Source of the DNA: Heloderma charlesbogerti
Taxonomy: Eukaryota; Chordata; Lepidosauria; Squamata; Helodermatidae
Length of the DNA: 64,000 bases
Assembly (NCBI GenBank): GCA_026122225.1
Contig: JANEZZ010002675.1
Location: 62,001-126,000 of the forward strand
Direction: 5' to 3'
Made by a program: the position numbers and the translations under genes. Below, piece by piece: positions 9,456-18,491 of the stretch. The notes beneath the pieces are model-generated. The model was not told the DNA's origin, ran no database searches, and saw only the letters and a program-made list of their open reading frames with translations. Positions within the stretch are counted from its first letter, which is position 1. The number at the start of each line of letters is the position of its first letter.

Positions 9456-12400
9456 AAGAACCATCACTGTTCCACCAGCGTTGCTTTCCCAAACAAATTA
9501 GCAGCCCCCTTTTAAAGGAAACCAAAAACTTGAGAGTGAAATTAATCATAGATCTTCCACACTGCAACTGGTTGAGCCCTCCACTGCTAACAGCTAGACT
9601 GGCAATCTGATGCACTTTCAGGCTTGGCTTAATCTGCTGCTTGTTTAGAGTTTACCTAGAAACTACAAAAATTTAGAGTTTATCTAGAAACTCCAATGAA
9701 AACTAATTCTCAGTCTGCAATTCCTTTTAAATCAGCTCTTCAGAATATATAATTTCTAAGGGTACAATCCTATGCATATTTAGGCAGGAAAAAGTTGTAC
9801 AACTTCAGCATTCCCCAGCTAGCCATGCTGGCTGAGGGATGCTGAGAGTTGCGTGACTTTTTTCTGTGTAAACATGCATAAGATTGCGCCCCAAATGCTT
9901 TAGTGTATAGCTACTACACTTGATCTTAGCCAAAAGGCCGAGAAGCGATAGTGTATAGCTGTTAGATCTTAAGAATTAGAGAAGACACATTTTATGAGCT
10001 AAGCCTTGAACGAAGAACTCCCTTAGGGCAGTTTCATTGTATAGAGGAAAATCCTCTATACAGAGAAAAATCCTCTATACAATGACAGTTTCATTGTATA
10101 GAGAAAAATCCTACCACTGTCAACTAAATGTATAATTAATCTATGATTTAGTGTTGAAAATGTAGCTTAAACATGAACCTTCCTCCCTAAATGTGTTACT
10201 CCTTGGTTTAGCTTTCAGTATGGGAGGATTTTAAATGAGTACAGCTGCAATTCTATGCATGTTTAGACAAAAAAAGTCTCCTCCTCACCCCCAACTTCTC
10301 GCCATGAAGCCCTGAGTCACACTTCCTGAAAACAAGAAGAATTGCAGAGTTCACAAGCAGCTGCAAACCCACATGATGGCATGCCCTCTTTCCAGCCTTG
10401 ACTTAATTTTCCATCACTACTGTACTGAATCATGCAACTCTCTTCCCTTTCAGGCATAGTACTTAAATATGAGATCAATGGACTTCAAGCCTGGCTTATC
10501 ACACATACACTCTGGTTTTCAAATATTTACGTCTTCCACTGGTTCTCGCCTACCATAATTTTTGACAATTGGATTCCACTCTTGTGGTGTGCAAATATCC
10601 TGGGCTACTTGGTGTCCATATTTGCATTGATAAAAGCCTACTTTTTCCCTTCTGATGCAAAAGATTGGTATGTTGGCATTGCTTATATTATTAAGCATAT
10701 GATGTTAAGATATTTGATGAGCACTGCATTTTTTATTCTGCTTAGGGCGCAATCCTGTTGAGACAGCTGCCAGCCTCTAAAGGTGTAGGCTGGTGACTTT
10801 CCTGTGCAGGTCAGGCGGAGCATGGAGGGGACTCTCTTCTCCGCACTCCGCCCGCCCTGCGTTCTTGGCTAGACGCACGATTTTGCACATCTAGCTGGGG
10901 CTTCAGAGAGGGGGTGGGAATAGGTCTGGAGAGACCCTATGGGAAGCAGCGAAAAGGGGCTTCTGTGGTCTCCCCTAACCACCCCCAGGAACACCCCCCT
11001 TTTATCCCTCTGCTCCGTTTTACAAGCATGGAGAGGCAGCCTCCATGGATCTCCCTGCGCAGGCTACAAGGGGGAGGGGGTGGGGAGCATGGCTTCCTGG
11101 CTTGGAACTTGGAGCGCTGTTGGAGCCAGGAAACAAAAAAATCCTATGGCCCTCCAGGCGGTGTCTAGTGGCCATAGGATTGCTCTCTTAATAAAGCTAA
11201 TTAATCCAATAGCTATTGCCCTACTTTAGCTTGCCACTTGAGATCATAGATATAGAAAGCAAACATGTCAGCTTTAGTTTAATATCATGTATTTACATCA
11301 GTAATTACAAGCATCTTTGGTGTGTGGGAGTGAAAATTCCCTCAATTTCATATGGTTTTTAAATTGTTTTTACATTAATATTTTGTTTCTGTTTTTTATA
11401 TATCATTTTAGCAAATTCTCTGGTAACTTCTTCTATGACTTCATGATGGGGATTGAATTTAATCCTCGTTTAGGGAAATGGTTTGATTTCAAATTGTTTT
11501 TCAACGGTCGCCCAGGAATTGTAGCGTGGACTCTTATTAACCTCTCCTATGCAGCGAAACAGCAGGAGTTGTATGGACAAGTAACTAACTCTATGATACT
11601 TGTCAATGTCCTACAGGTAAGCACAGACTCATTAAAATCTAGGTTAATCTTCAGTGCTGTTAATGTTAAAGCTGCTGAAGGTGTGTAGCTAAAACAGAAT
11701 GCAATCTTGCATTTATGTAGCTGTAACTCAATGACAGTGTAATTCAGTGACTCGTGGGTTGTATCCAGTGTTAGGGTGGCATCAGTAACAAATTGCCACC
11801 TTTATCCATTGCCCTAGCAAGCACTGGTTACATTGGTCAAGCATTGGTTTACATTAGCGCAACATCATTAGTGGTAGTGCTGGAGCACAGCTGAATACAA
11901 CCCTTAGTCTAACATAGGTCCCTTTCATTTTAATGGGCCTACTCTAAGTAAGACCAATATTGGATACAACCCTGTTTTTAATGTGGTGATGGGTTGTGGC
12001 TCCCAAATGGCGTGTGCATCTTAGTCAGGTTTAGGGGAGGGATGGAGTTTTCCATTCTTGCCCCATAATTTCAACACCTATCTGATCTGAGCTTTTGTTC
12101 AATGGGAGTGAGAATCATTGAGAACTAGGCAGTCCCTGTCTCATAGACCCACCCTTCCTCTGGGTTCTTTCCTGACTCCATGGTAGATGGAGGATGATGG
12201 AGTATTGGGAATATTCTTTCTTTGTAAACTCCCTTATTTATGGAGGAGGAGGTAAGAAGCGGGGGATGGCTGGAGGTATAGGATGGGATGGAGTTTATCT
12301 GACTACCGCTGTAACTTGTAGTCTACTGTGTTACTTGAGTTCATTCATTTATTATATTTATACTGCCCCATAGCCGAAGCTCTCTGGGTGGTTCACAAAA

Positions 12401-14124
12401 ATTAAAAAGCCATTAAAATACATTATATAAAGTATAAAATCATTATACTGATCACACTTGTTTATCCTGTTCCTATATAAGTTTTTTATGGGTGGGGGAT
12501 TTATTTGGGAATGTTTCTATGTGAGGGGAATAATGAGGAGAAAAAGTCTAGTATATTTATAATTGTTAATGTTGATTTTATTGTGTTGTTTTTATCATTA
12601 TTTCATTGTATTTTGTGTTTTTAAATGTTGTATGCCATCTTGGGGGTTTTCCCTAAAAGGCAGCTTATAAATCTTTTAGATATATAAACAAACAGTTAAT
12701 TAAAAACTGAACATCACTTATAGCTCATCAGGATGTTTGAGAATACAATCTTATAAATGTGGTGAGAGATGATCATTGCTTTAGATGCATGGTTATCATT
12801 AAGGTTGACTAGAAGCAACCCGAAGTAGGATGTTTGTTGGCATTATAGTCCATCTAGATACATTTGAGCTGCATCTTTTCAAGAAGGATGGTGCTGGTTC
12901 ACTTGCCCACCTATGGCTAGCTATTGTGATCTCTGACAGTGTGTTCTTTTTAGGCTTTATATGTTTTGGACTACTTCTGGAATGAAGCTTGGTATCTGAA
13001 AACAGTTGATATCTGCCATGACCATTTTGGATGGTATCTAGGCTGGGGAGACTGTGTTTGGCTTCCTTATCTCTATACTCTACAGGTATTTTCTCATATT
13101 GATTCATTATGGGAGAATCAATCATTCATAGAAGCAATAACCATAGTAATGGCATCACTGGTCTACTACAACAAAGGGTTCAATTACATACAGTGACTCC
13201 TAACATCCCAAACCAAATTAATGATTTCAACATAGTTGATCCTTTATTAATTACATGTATACCCCTTCTTGCTTCCAAAGTGGCATGCAGGGTTCTTTTC
13301 TTCCCTACTCCCACTTTATCCTCACAACATTTCTGCTGAGAGATAGTGACTGCCCTTAGATCAACCAGTGAATTTCATGGCTGACTGGAGATTTCAACCT
13401 GGGTCTCCCCACTCCTTGTCTGACACTCTTTACCACTACACCGTACTGTCTTTTACTGCAAAGTGAGCAACTTTACAGACTCCTCTGTGGTTTGCCTCCC
13501 GAGCACAAAAAAGTGTTTATCGTAAAAACAGTAGTATTACAAGTATTGCTTGTAGATCCTCTCTCTAGTTTGGGCTCCTCTGAAGAAAAAGGAAGGGTGC
13601 TAATTAAATAAGAACACCTACTTACTTACGAAGTCTTTTCAACCATCTCTTTTTTTCAGGGATTGTACTTGGTCTATCACCCTGTTCAGCTTGCCACAGG
13701 TAATGCAATTGGGATTCTACTGCTGGGTTTGGTGGGCTACTATATCTTCAGAATGGCCAATCATCAGAAAGATCTTTTTCGGCGCACTGATGGGAACTGT
13801 AAAATCTGGGGCAAGAAGCCCAAATACATTGAATGCTCCTTTATGTCAGCCGATGGGACCAAACACTACAGTAAACTGTTGACTTCAGGATTCTGGGGAG
13901 TGGCGCGCCATTTTAACTATACAGGAGACTTGATGGGCGCTCTGGCCTACTGCTTGCTTTGTGGTTTTGAGGACCTCCTGCCTTATTTCTACATCATTTA
14001 CCTGACCATTCTTCTGGTCCACCGCTGTATCAGAGATGAACACCGATGCTCCAGCAAGTATGGCAAGGAGTGGAAGCAGTATACTGATGCCGTACCATGC
14101 CGTCTGTTTCCAGGGGTTTTCTAA
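4619..14124 (+). CDS. DHCR7: DHCR7, 7-dehydrocholesterol reductase (partial, six 3' coding exons)
   Basis: This ER membrane enzyme uses NADPH to reduce the C7-C8 double bond of 7-dehydrocholesterol, the last step of cholesterol synthesis. It also sets the pool available for vitamin D3. Join: 4619-4841, 5738-5825, 10454-10667, 11412-11616, 12954-13085, 13660-14124. Phases agree at every junction and all introns are GT-AG. The spliced frame gives 441 residues, matching human DHCR7 from about residue 34 to the end (475), with no internal stop. Clear family blocks are [69 protein letters not shown] and the sterol-reductase signature with [14 protein letters not shown] and [13 protein letters not shown]. 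Multiple hydrophobic segments fit the polytopic fold. The roughly 33-residue N-terminal exon was not found and is presumably upstream. The gene appears intact in what is visible. Confidence 0.97.
4842..5737. other. DHCR7 intron, nothing else recognised
   Basis: GT-AG intron of 896 bp. The sequence is AT-rich and I recognise no repeat family. The acceptor is CTCTGTTACAG. Confidence 0.7.
5738..5825 (+). CDS. DHCR7: DHCR7 exon
   Basis: Acceptor GTTACAG, donor GTAAGG. It codes for [17 protein letters not shown] followed by [12 protein letters not shown] and ends with the first base of a Gly codon that is completed in the next exon. The [11 protein letters not shown] block is strongly conserved in DHCR7. 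It covers about human residues 108-136. Confidence 0.95.
6480..6640 (-). repeat. interspersed repeat 3' end, inverted
   Basis: The pattern 'TTTATGTATTTAATCCC ... CTCAAAGTGGTTTACTG ... ACATTAAAATAC' is the inverted 3' end of a common reptile SINE or LINE (GTAAACCACTTTGAG, TATAAAT). Similar ends occur at about 12355 and 44255. The family is uncertain. Confidence 0.4.
6695..6840 (-). repeat. CR1/L3-like LINE 3' fragment, inverted
   Basis: It starts AAGAAGAGCCGTGCTGGATC, then AGACTAATGGTCCATCTAG. This is the reverse complement of the CTAGATGGACC...TGGTCTGATCCAGCA end motif seen at 3290-3340. Confidence 0.55.
7140..7205. repeat. low-complexity CA/CG-rich tract
   Basis: Alternating purine-pyrimidine run (ACACGTGCACATGTGCGC, then further CA and GCAT units) followed by GA units. 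Simple sequence, possibly Z-DNA prone. Confidence 0.6.
8403..8795. mobile_element. probable non-autonomous hAT-type element
   Basis: It opens with AGGGGTCCCCAACCTTTTTGG, like member 3 of the chain at 1540 read from its right end. It closes with GGAATCCCCAGC, whose reverse complement gives a poorly matching terminal repeat. An 8-bp duplication ATTATTTT lies at 8395-8402 and 8796-8803. The termini are degenerate, so exact borders are uncertain. Confidence 0.5.
9313..9362. repeat. 13-bp inverted repeat (stem-loop)
   Basis: CTGCTATTTGATC at 9313-9325 and its exact complement GATCAAATAGCAG at 9350-9362, with a 24-base loop. It may be the remains of a small palindromic element. Confidence 0.5.
9431..9456. 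repeat. GA dinucleotide microsatellite
   Basis: About 12 tandem AG units after an A-run in the DHCR7 intron. Confidence 0.85.
9760..9892. mobile_element. short palindromic TTA/TAA-type MITE
   Basis: Left end GGGTACAATCCTATGCAT, right end reverse-complemented GGGGCGCAATCTTATGCAT. The interior is palindromic around CCAGCTAGCCATGCTGGC. TAA precedes it and CAA follows. It belongs to the same family as 46661-46793, with which it shares the core. Three-base TAA-type duplications point to PIF/Harbinger-like transposition; this is inference. Confidence 0.6.
9913..9949 (-). ncRNA. U2 snRNA 5' fragment, tailless retropseudogene
   Basis: The reverse complement reads ATCGCTTCTCGGCCTTTT, then GGCTAAGATCAAGTGTAGT. 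This is the first 37 nt or so of U2 spliceosomal RNA, without a mismatch as far as I can recall the conserved sequence. The flanks are direct repeats TAGTGTATAGCT at 9901-9912 and 9949-9960, so it is a reverse-transcribed insertion and not a gene. It lacks the branch-site recognition region as a functional unit, the Sm site, the 3' stem-loops and any snRNA promoter. It cannot make a working U2. Confidence 0.9.
10034..10084. repeat. compound hairpin with tandem CATTGTATAGAG units
   Basis: CATTGTATAGAGGA is followed by TCCTCTATACAG and again by TCCTCTATACAATG. A further direct copy TTTCATTGTATAGAGA follows at about 10090-10104. The block can fold into a long stem and looks like a recent local duplication-inversion. 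Confidence 0.55.
10454..10667 (+). CDS. DHCR7: DHCR7 exon
   Basis: Acceptor CTTCCCTTTCAG, donor GTATGT. It codes for (G)[17 protein letters not shown] and on to [18 protein letters not shown] and [10 protein letters not shown], ending with two bases (TG) of a Cys codon. Membrane segments and the conserved [16 protein letters not shown] block lie here. It covers about human residues 137-209. Reading past the donor would give a short unrelated tail, so the GT at 10668 is the junction. Confidence 0.95.
10745..11187. mobile_element. 443-bp TTA-flanked MITE (PIF/Harbinger-like)
   Basis: Left end GGGCGCAATCCTGTTG, right end reverse-complemented GAGAGCAATCCTATGG. Exact TTA duplications lie at 10742-10744 and 11188-11190. 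The interior is GC-rich with no conserved coding. The terminal words GCAATCCTAT and 3-bp TTA target match 31671-32052. Confidence 0.65.
11412..11616 (+). CDS. DHCR7: DHCR7 exon
   Basis: The acceptor is TATCATTTTAG and the donor is GTAAGC. Its first base completes the Cys codon split from the previous exon, giving [18 protein letters not shown]. It continues with [20 protein letters not shown] and ends on Q of LVNVLQ. This is the most conserved block of the sterol reductase family. It covers about human residues 209-277. Confidence 0.96.
11617..12953. other. DHCR7 intron with small palindromic repeats
   Basis: GT-AG intron. At about 11754-11972 it holds nested inverted units with GGGTTGTATCCAGTG and its complement-like TTGGATACAACCCTG, a MITE-like structure. 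At about 12355-12440 it holds the inverted 3' end of an unclassified repeat (ATACTGCCCCATAGCCGAAG). The rest is unrecognised. Confidence 0.6.
12954..13085 (+). CDS. DHCR7: DHCR7 exon
   Basis: Acceptor TTCTTTTTAG, donor GTATTT. Exactly 44 codons: [40 protein letters not shown] and YTLQ. The [12 protein letters not shown] block is diagnostic for DHCR7 and its sterol reductase relatives. It covers about human residues 278-321. Confidence 0.97.
13086..13659. other. DHCR7 intron with an inverted SINE-like fragment
   Basis: At about 13260-13450 the sequence (CAACCTGGGTCTCCCCACTC, CTTTACCACTACACCG) is the inverted head of a tRNA-derived SINE, similar to the forward copy at 22869. The acceptor TCTTTTTTTCAG ends the intron. 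Confidence 0.55.
13660..14124 (+). CDS. DHCR7: DHCR7 last exon with stop codon
   Basis: It starts [20 protein letters not shown] after the acceptor CAG at 13659 and ends with ...PCRLFPGVF and TAA. It has 154 codons, equal to human residues 322-475. It includes [19 protein letters not shown], the [14 protein letters not shown] signature and the [20 protein letters not shown]-terminal signature, with at least two membrane segments. The stop position matches the family exactly. Confidence 0.97.
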   Translation, partial: GLYLVYHPVQLATGNAIGILLLGLVGYYIFRMANHQKDLFRRTDGNCKIWGKKPKYIECSFMSADGTKHYSKLLTSGFWGVARHFNYTGDLMGALAYCLLCGFEDLLPYFYIIYLTILLVHRCIRDEHRCSSKYGKEWKQYTDAVPCRLFPGVF

Positions 14125-14980
14125 ATACTCTGGGCATTAACTGTATCTTTGGAGCCCATGTATGAACAGTATATTTTCTGTGGAATACATTTTGAGGATC
14201 TAAAAAGGTGTGGCATCAGCATTATCTTTTGGCCCATCTAATGGCGCTAGATGGCTATAGGATTGGTCGGTTTCCAGGAACTGACCTTGGAGCCCACGCT
14301 CGGTGGTCAGTTCCTGGAGAACTGCCTCCCCGCCACCTCAGGCGGTGTGGATCATCCCCGGGCTCCACACTCGGAAGAGCAGCATGGAGCAAGGCAAAAG
14401 GGGGTGGTCCCGGGGGCAGAGAGTGCGTAAGTGCCAGTACGATACTTCCCATGTGTCATCTGGCCTCTCCACCCTGTTCTCCAACATCCTGTGGCTAGAG
14501 AGCCAAAAGCCATCTTAGATGTGAATGCAAGGTGGCTGGAGCACAGAGGAGACTATCCCCTCTGTGCTCTTCCCACCATGCATTGGATAGGCAGTCGCCT
14601 CTGAGTTCAAAGGCAGCCGCCTCTCCACATAGGATTGCGGCCTTATCTGTTAAAATCATTGTGCCACTAAACTTCGAAAACTTTTTAGGGGTTTGTTTGT
14701 GTGTGTGTGTGTTCATTTTTCACTGGGGGTTTTTGACCGAAAAGCTTCAAATTAAAAATCAATGAAATCTTGGTTATAATGAAATCCATAATGTTATTCC
14801 ACTATGGGGCACAGTCAACGGTGAAATGAAGTGGGAGCTAAATAGGCCCTTTAAAATGTCGGTTCTTTTTATTGTAGTTTGTACAGTAAGTGGTTACTGA
14901 TGGTTTGTGTCTGAGTTACATTGTTCTGGGTGAAAGGGAATCCTGAGGTATAGATGAATAAAACTTACATTACGATCTGA
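14125..14980 (+). other. DHCR7: DHCR7 3' untranslated region (probable)
   Basis: Inferred from the stop codon to the first good AATAAA at 14957-14962. About 14212-14645 looks like a MITE of the GCAATCCTAT family in the untranslated region (internal GATGGCTATAGGATTGG, end CATAGGATTGCGGCC next to TTA). A short GT run lies at 14695-14711. Confidence 0.45.
14957..14962 (+). terminator. candidate polyadenylation signal of DHCR7
   Basis: Canonical AATAAA about 830 bases after the DHCR7 stop codon, in TAGATGAATAAAACTTAC. Use of the site cannot be shown from sequence alone. Confidence 0.45.
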
Positions 14981-15262
14981 TCTAATCCTCAGATAGGCTT
15001 TCTGTCACTGGATCAGAGATTCTGAAGGCTTCCTTAAAGGCTTAACAGGGGAATGATACCAGAGGAATAACCATTTCATTTTAAAACATGATGATGGGGT
15101 GGGTAAAAGGTCTGTACCAGTTCCTCTGTTGTGATAAAAAGCATACTTGTGAAGGAAACAGGGTCTAGGATAACTAATTATAATTACTTTTGGCTTTCTA
15201 GAAGTGTGTTGAAATACTGCCCTCACTAATTACCTTAGACATTTCCTACATTGTATTTGTAT

Positions 15263-16042
15263 TAGAGATGTACGAATCCCTTGCCTGGTTCCGGTCAGGG
15301 CATCCTCGTGTGGACGCAAATGGCGTCCTGCGTAGGGAACGCCATTTGCGTCCCTGCGGTAGCCCGTGATAGGCTACGTAAATATTTACAGCTAAAGCAC
15401 GGACACAAATGGTGGCCGCTACAACATTTGCGCCCCTGCTCTTTGCCGTGATAGGCTACGTAATTATTTACGTAGCCTGTCATGGTAACGGCAGCCATAC
15501 AAATGGCGTAGCAGCCGCCATTTGCATCCCTGCTCTTTGCCGTGATAGGCTATGTAAATACTTAGGTAGCCTATCATGGCTGCATGCGAGCATGCAAATG
15601 GCGGCCGCTACGACGGATGTCAGAGAATTTGCGTGGCCGCCATTTGCGTGGCCGCCTTTACTGTGATAGGCTATGTAAATACTACATAAATACTTACATA
15701 GCCTATCACGGCAAAGAGCCAGGGCACAAATGGCATAGCGGCTGCCATTTGCGTCCCTGCTCTTTGCCGTGATATGCCACGTAAATACTTAGGTAGCCTA
15801 TCACAGCTGCCTGCAAGCATGCAAATGGCGGCCGCTACGACGGCTGCCATTTGCAGCCACAGCAGCCCTGCAGCAGCCGGCCAGGAGACCAGCCGGAGCT
15901 GCCGACGCATCCACCCCAGGTAAGCTCCGTCCTGGAGGGATTCCACAGGGGGGCAGGAGGCCGTTCTGCCATGGATTCCAGGGGGCTGGATTCTAAAGAA
16001 TCCGGCCTCACTGGAGTCTGTGGCGGAATTCTGACATCCCTA
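15263..16042. mobile_element. 780-bp non-autonomous hAT-type element with palindromic tandem modules
   Basis: A perfect 8-bp duplication ATTTGTAT lies at 15255-15262 and 16043-16050. The termini are TAGAGATGTACGAATCC and, reverse-complemented, TAGGGATGTCAGAATTCC. The interior carries about five copies of a unit of roughly 100-120 bp, made of a palindrome (TGATAGGCTACGTAAATA facing TTTACGTAGCCTATCA) plus GCAAAGAGC and GGCCGCCATTTGC words. The interior is CpG-rich and not coding. The same palindrome module occurs in the element at 1540-1940. Confidence 0.85.
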
Positions 16043-16337
16043 ATTTGTATACATACAAGCCCACCCTTGAATTTTGGGGATGCACTATATGAAATACCCT
16101 GATGTGGCCAGTCTTAAATTTTAAAAAGCTGTGTGTCCCTATAGATTAGAATTGGACTGTGCATACAACAATGTAATATGGGACTAGAGTTTGCTTCTCA
16201 CTGTTGAAAAAGACATGGTATTTACTGCAAAATGGAAACTGGGAAGTAGGCTGCTAGCGGTCTTAAAATGAATCTTCTATATATTAAGAATTATTTGTGC
16301 TGATGAGATTCCTGGTTTGACAAGGAACCACCTAGCC

Positions 16338-16905
16338 TGTCAAGAGCTCCTTGGAGGCCTCTCTCAGTCTAATCCAGTAGCCAAGTCCAGACACAGATGA
16401 AGGGATTCTTTTCAAAGCTTTATTCTGCTTTTACAACTTAACCACTATACCGTTTGCAACTAGATCTGAGCAGCACCGAACCTATGCCCTAAGTTGGAAC
16501 AGTTGGTCCCCGTTTGAAAGGGAATTACTGGCAGACCCCTGAACTTAAGGACTAGGGAGAGTCCCTTCCCTTTTCCCTTGGATCCTCTGGGCGCAGCTGT
16601 TGTTTGCGCGCCAACCGGGCACTACGCCTCCTTTCTGCGCCCTCCATCTGGTGCCGCTCTCTGCGTCGGCGTCGCGCGTCCACCAAGTTTGCTATCCGCT
16701 CTCTGTTACTCCCTGGACTGCTATCTAAGCTAGGAATGTTGGTGGGAGGAATCTCTGTCAGCTGTTGGCCCTGGGAAAGAGGAGCGCGCTCCCCTCCCAG
16801 GAGCGACTGCTCTTCCTCAGAATCAGAGCTACTCTGGGATTCTCTGGTACCCTTTTTGTTTTTTCTGTGGCGCTTCTTATGTATAGGACTGTTCAGCTCA
16901 ATCTA
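16338..16905 (-). mobile_element. possible 3' end of an LTR retroelement
   Basis: On the minus strand an open frame from about 16903 to 16560 (roughly 112 codons, no early ATG) is rich in Ser/Glu, then in Arg, and ends in a stop. It is followed by a segment with an AATAAA signal (reverse of GCTTTATT at about 16418) and then a terminus ending in CA (TGTCAAGAG on the plus strand at 16338). A charged C-terminal tail followed by an LTR-like block is the layout of Gypsy-type elements. No protease, reverse transcriptase or integrase motif is present, so this stays tentative. Confidence 0.35.
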
Positions 16906-18491
16906 GGGCCCAGGTAGGGAAGAGGGGGGAATGGAGACTAAACTACAGACATCAAGGCTTTCCTATCCCTAGAAGTGGCTGTTTAGGATGATGGACAAAA
17001 AGGGTAGAATCAACAGCAGATAGAACTCTGAGCTGGTGTGATCCAGAGCAACACATGTGTATATTTTCACCTACAGTTAAATAAAAATTAAACTCATTCC
17101 TGTACTGCTGTAGCTAGCTTTGAAGCTTTGCATTTGAAAACAGCATCACTAGACTGGAGGCTTCTCAACAGCAAATTCAAAGACAGGACAAGAGAGAAGA
17201 GTATAATGCAGTTCATGCGATTGTCAGCTGGTTCATATGCTAACCATGATAGTGTTTTGTGTAAATAAAACAAATTTCTTATCTCTTTCCTTTTAAATGG
17301 ACTTCCACTACAAAATATTGCCATAGAATTATAGGTGCTTTATTTGCTTGCTGACTGGATTTTGCACAAGCATAGCTATTTTTTAAAGTGGGGTGTGGGG
17401 AAAGCCTATAACTTCCAATGCAGCATCACATCAGTGGTTCGCCCAGCCCAGTATATAGGGCTTGGACAAATGGGGGAAAAAAATGGAATTACAACTTTTG
17501 GCTATTGGGCAGTATAGAAATGTAATAAATAAATGAAATTAATGGCCTTTTATGTAGAAATCAGGCATGCTGTTACATACATATAATATATATATATTGT
17601 ATGTAATATGTATATAATCATTTTTAGTTGAACAGAGTGTGGAGAAAGTACTCTACATCTTCAAAGATTTTATCTTCTCTACAACAACTGTTATAAATGC
17701 AATAAAAGGCATGCTTCTTAAATAGTGTGAGTTAATGCTTCTTAAATAGTGTGCGTTAAATAATGTTAAAGCTTGCTAACTCGTAGAGGTAAAATATAAC
17801 GCAGGGCTCACCTGGAAAGTTGCAGCACACATAGTAACTTTGGATGGACAGTGGAGGTGACCAGTATAACAAAAGAATAAAGGAATCTGGGTTCATTTTT
17901 ATGGTGTTCAAACATCTCAGATAAATAAGTTCAGCCAATCCAATGGGCAGCATGTAGTCAGGAAGGCACTCCTAACACCTTTTGGGTTAAGGAGATGGGC
18001 CATGAAAGTGTCAATTGAAATGAGGAGATTGCTTTAGCTAATTGGCAGACCTGATCCAACAAAAGGTTCCTTGTTTGTGACTCTGGAAGCCTTGGGAAAC
18101 CTGTGTGGTATTCTAGGTGGGCTATGGATGGGCAACTCACCATCACAAGCATATTCAAGGTAACTGGCTGACTTGTAAAGGGACATTATAATGTATGTGT
18201 ATGGGAAAATTCATAGCGGATGACCATTGTATATCGAGAAGTGTAGTTGGTGTGCAGCCCTTCTAGGCCTAACTCCCCATCTGAGAGTCTGGCTCCTGCA
18301 GATCACTTTGCACCATTCTTCTGTATTTTTGTTAGTGATCAGGCTCCAGGTGATACCAATTTGGGAATGAAGGATGGCCACCAGAGATATCTATGTTGGC
18401 CTATGGCCACCCACTCAGGCTTATCTTATGACCTTGTAGGAATAAGTAAGAACATGGGAATTGATCATAACACTAGCTGTGATGAAGGTCA
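16906..18491. other. intergenic, mostly unrecognised
   Basis: It holds an AT microsatellite (about 17578-17625), a SINE-like 3' end at 17500-17540 (GGCAGTATAGAAATGTAATAAATAAAT) and a tandem duplication of a 24-bp word with ATGCTTCTTAAATAGTGTG at about 17709-17756. No gene was seen. Confidence 0.5.

Larger units (their letters stand above)
5826..10453. other. DHCR7 intron with several repeats
   Basis: GT-AG intron of 4.6 kb. It holds an inverted CR1/L3-like fragment (about 6695-6840), a hAT-type element (8403-8795), a GA microsatellite, a short TTA/TAA-flanked palindrome (9760-9892), a U2 snRNA retrocopy (9913-9949) and a hairpin (10034-10084). The stretches 6840-8395 and 8800-9300 hold nothing I recognise. 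Confidence 0.7.

Noticed and set aside
9239..9610. 123-codon open frame in a DHCR7 intron
   Set aside because: It runs through a GA microsatellite and an inverted repeat and has no conserved content.
9913..9949. U2 snRNA gene on the minus strand
   Set aside because: Only the first 37 nt exist, no promoter elements or Sm site, and direct repeats flank the fragment.
14208..14498. Separate small gene after DHCR7
   Set aside because: The frame lies in a MITE-like block of the 3' untranslated region and is not conserved in any way I can see.
15360..15860. Regularly spaced repeats resembling a CRISPR array
   Set aside because: The units are palindromic, diverged and spaced irregularly inside a hAT element with a perfect 8-bp duplication, in a vertebrate genome.
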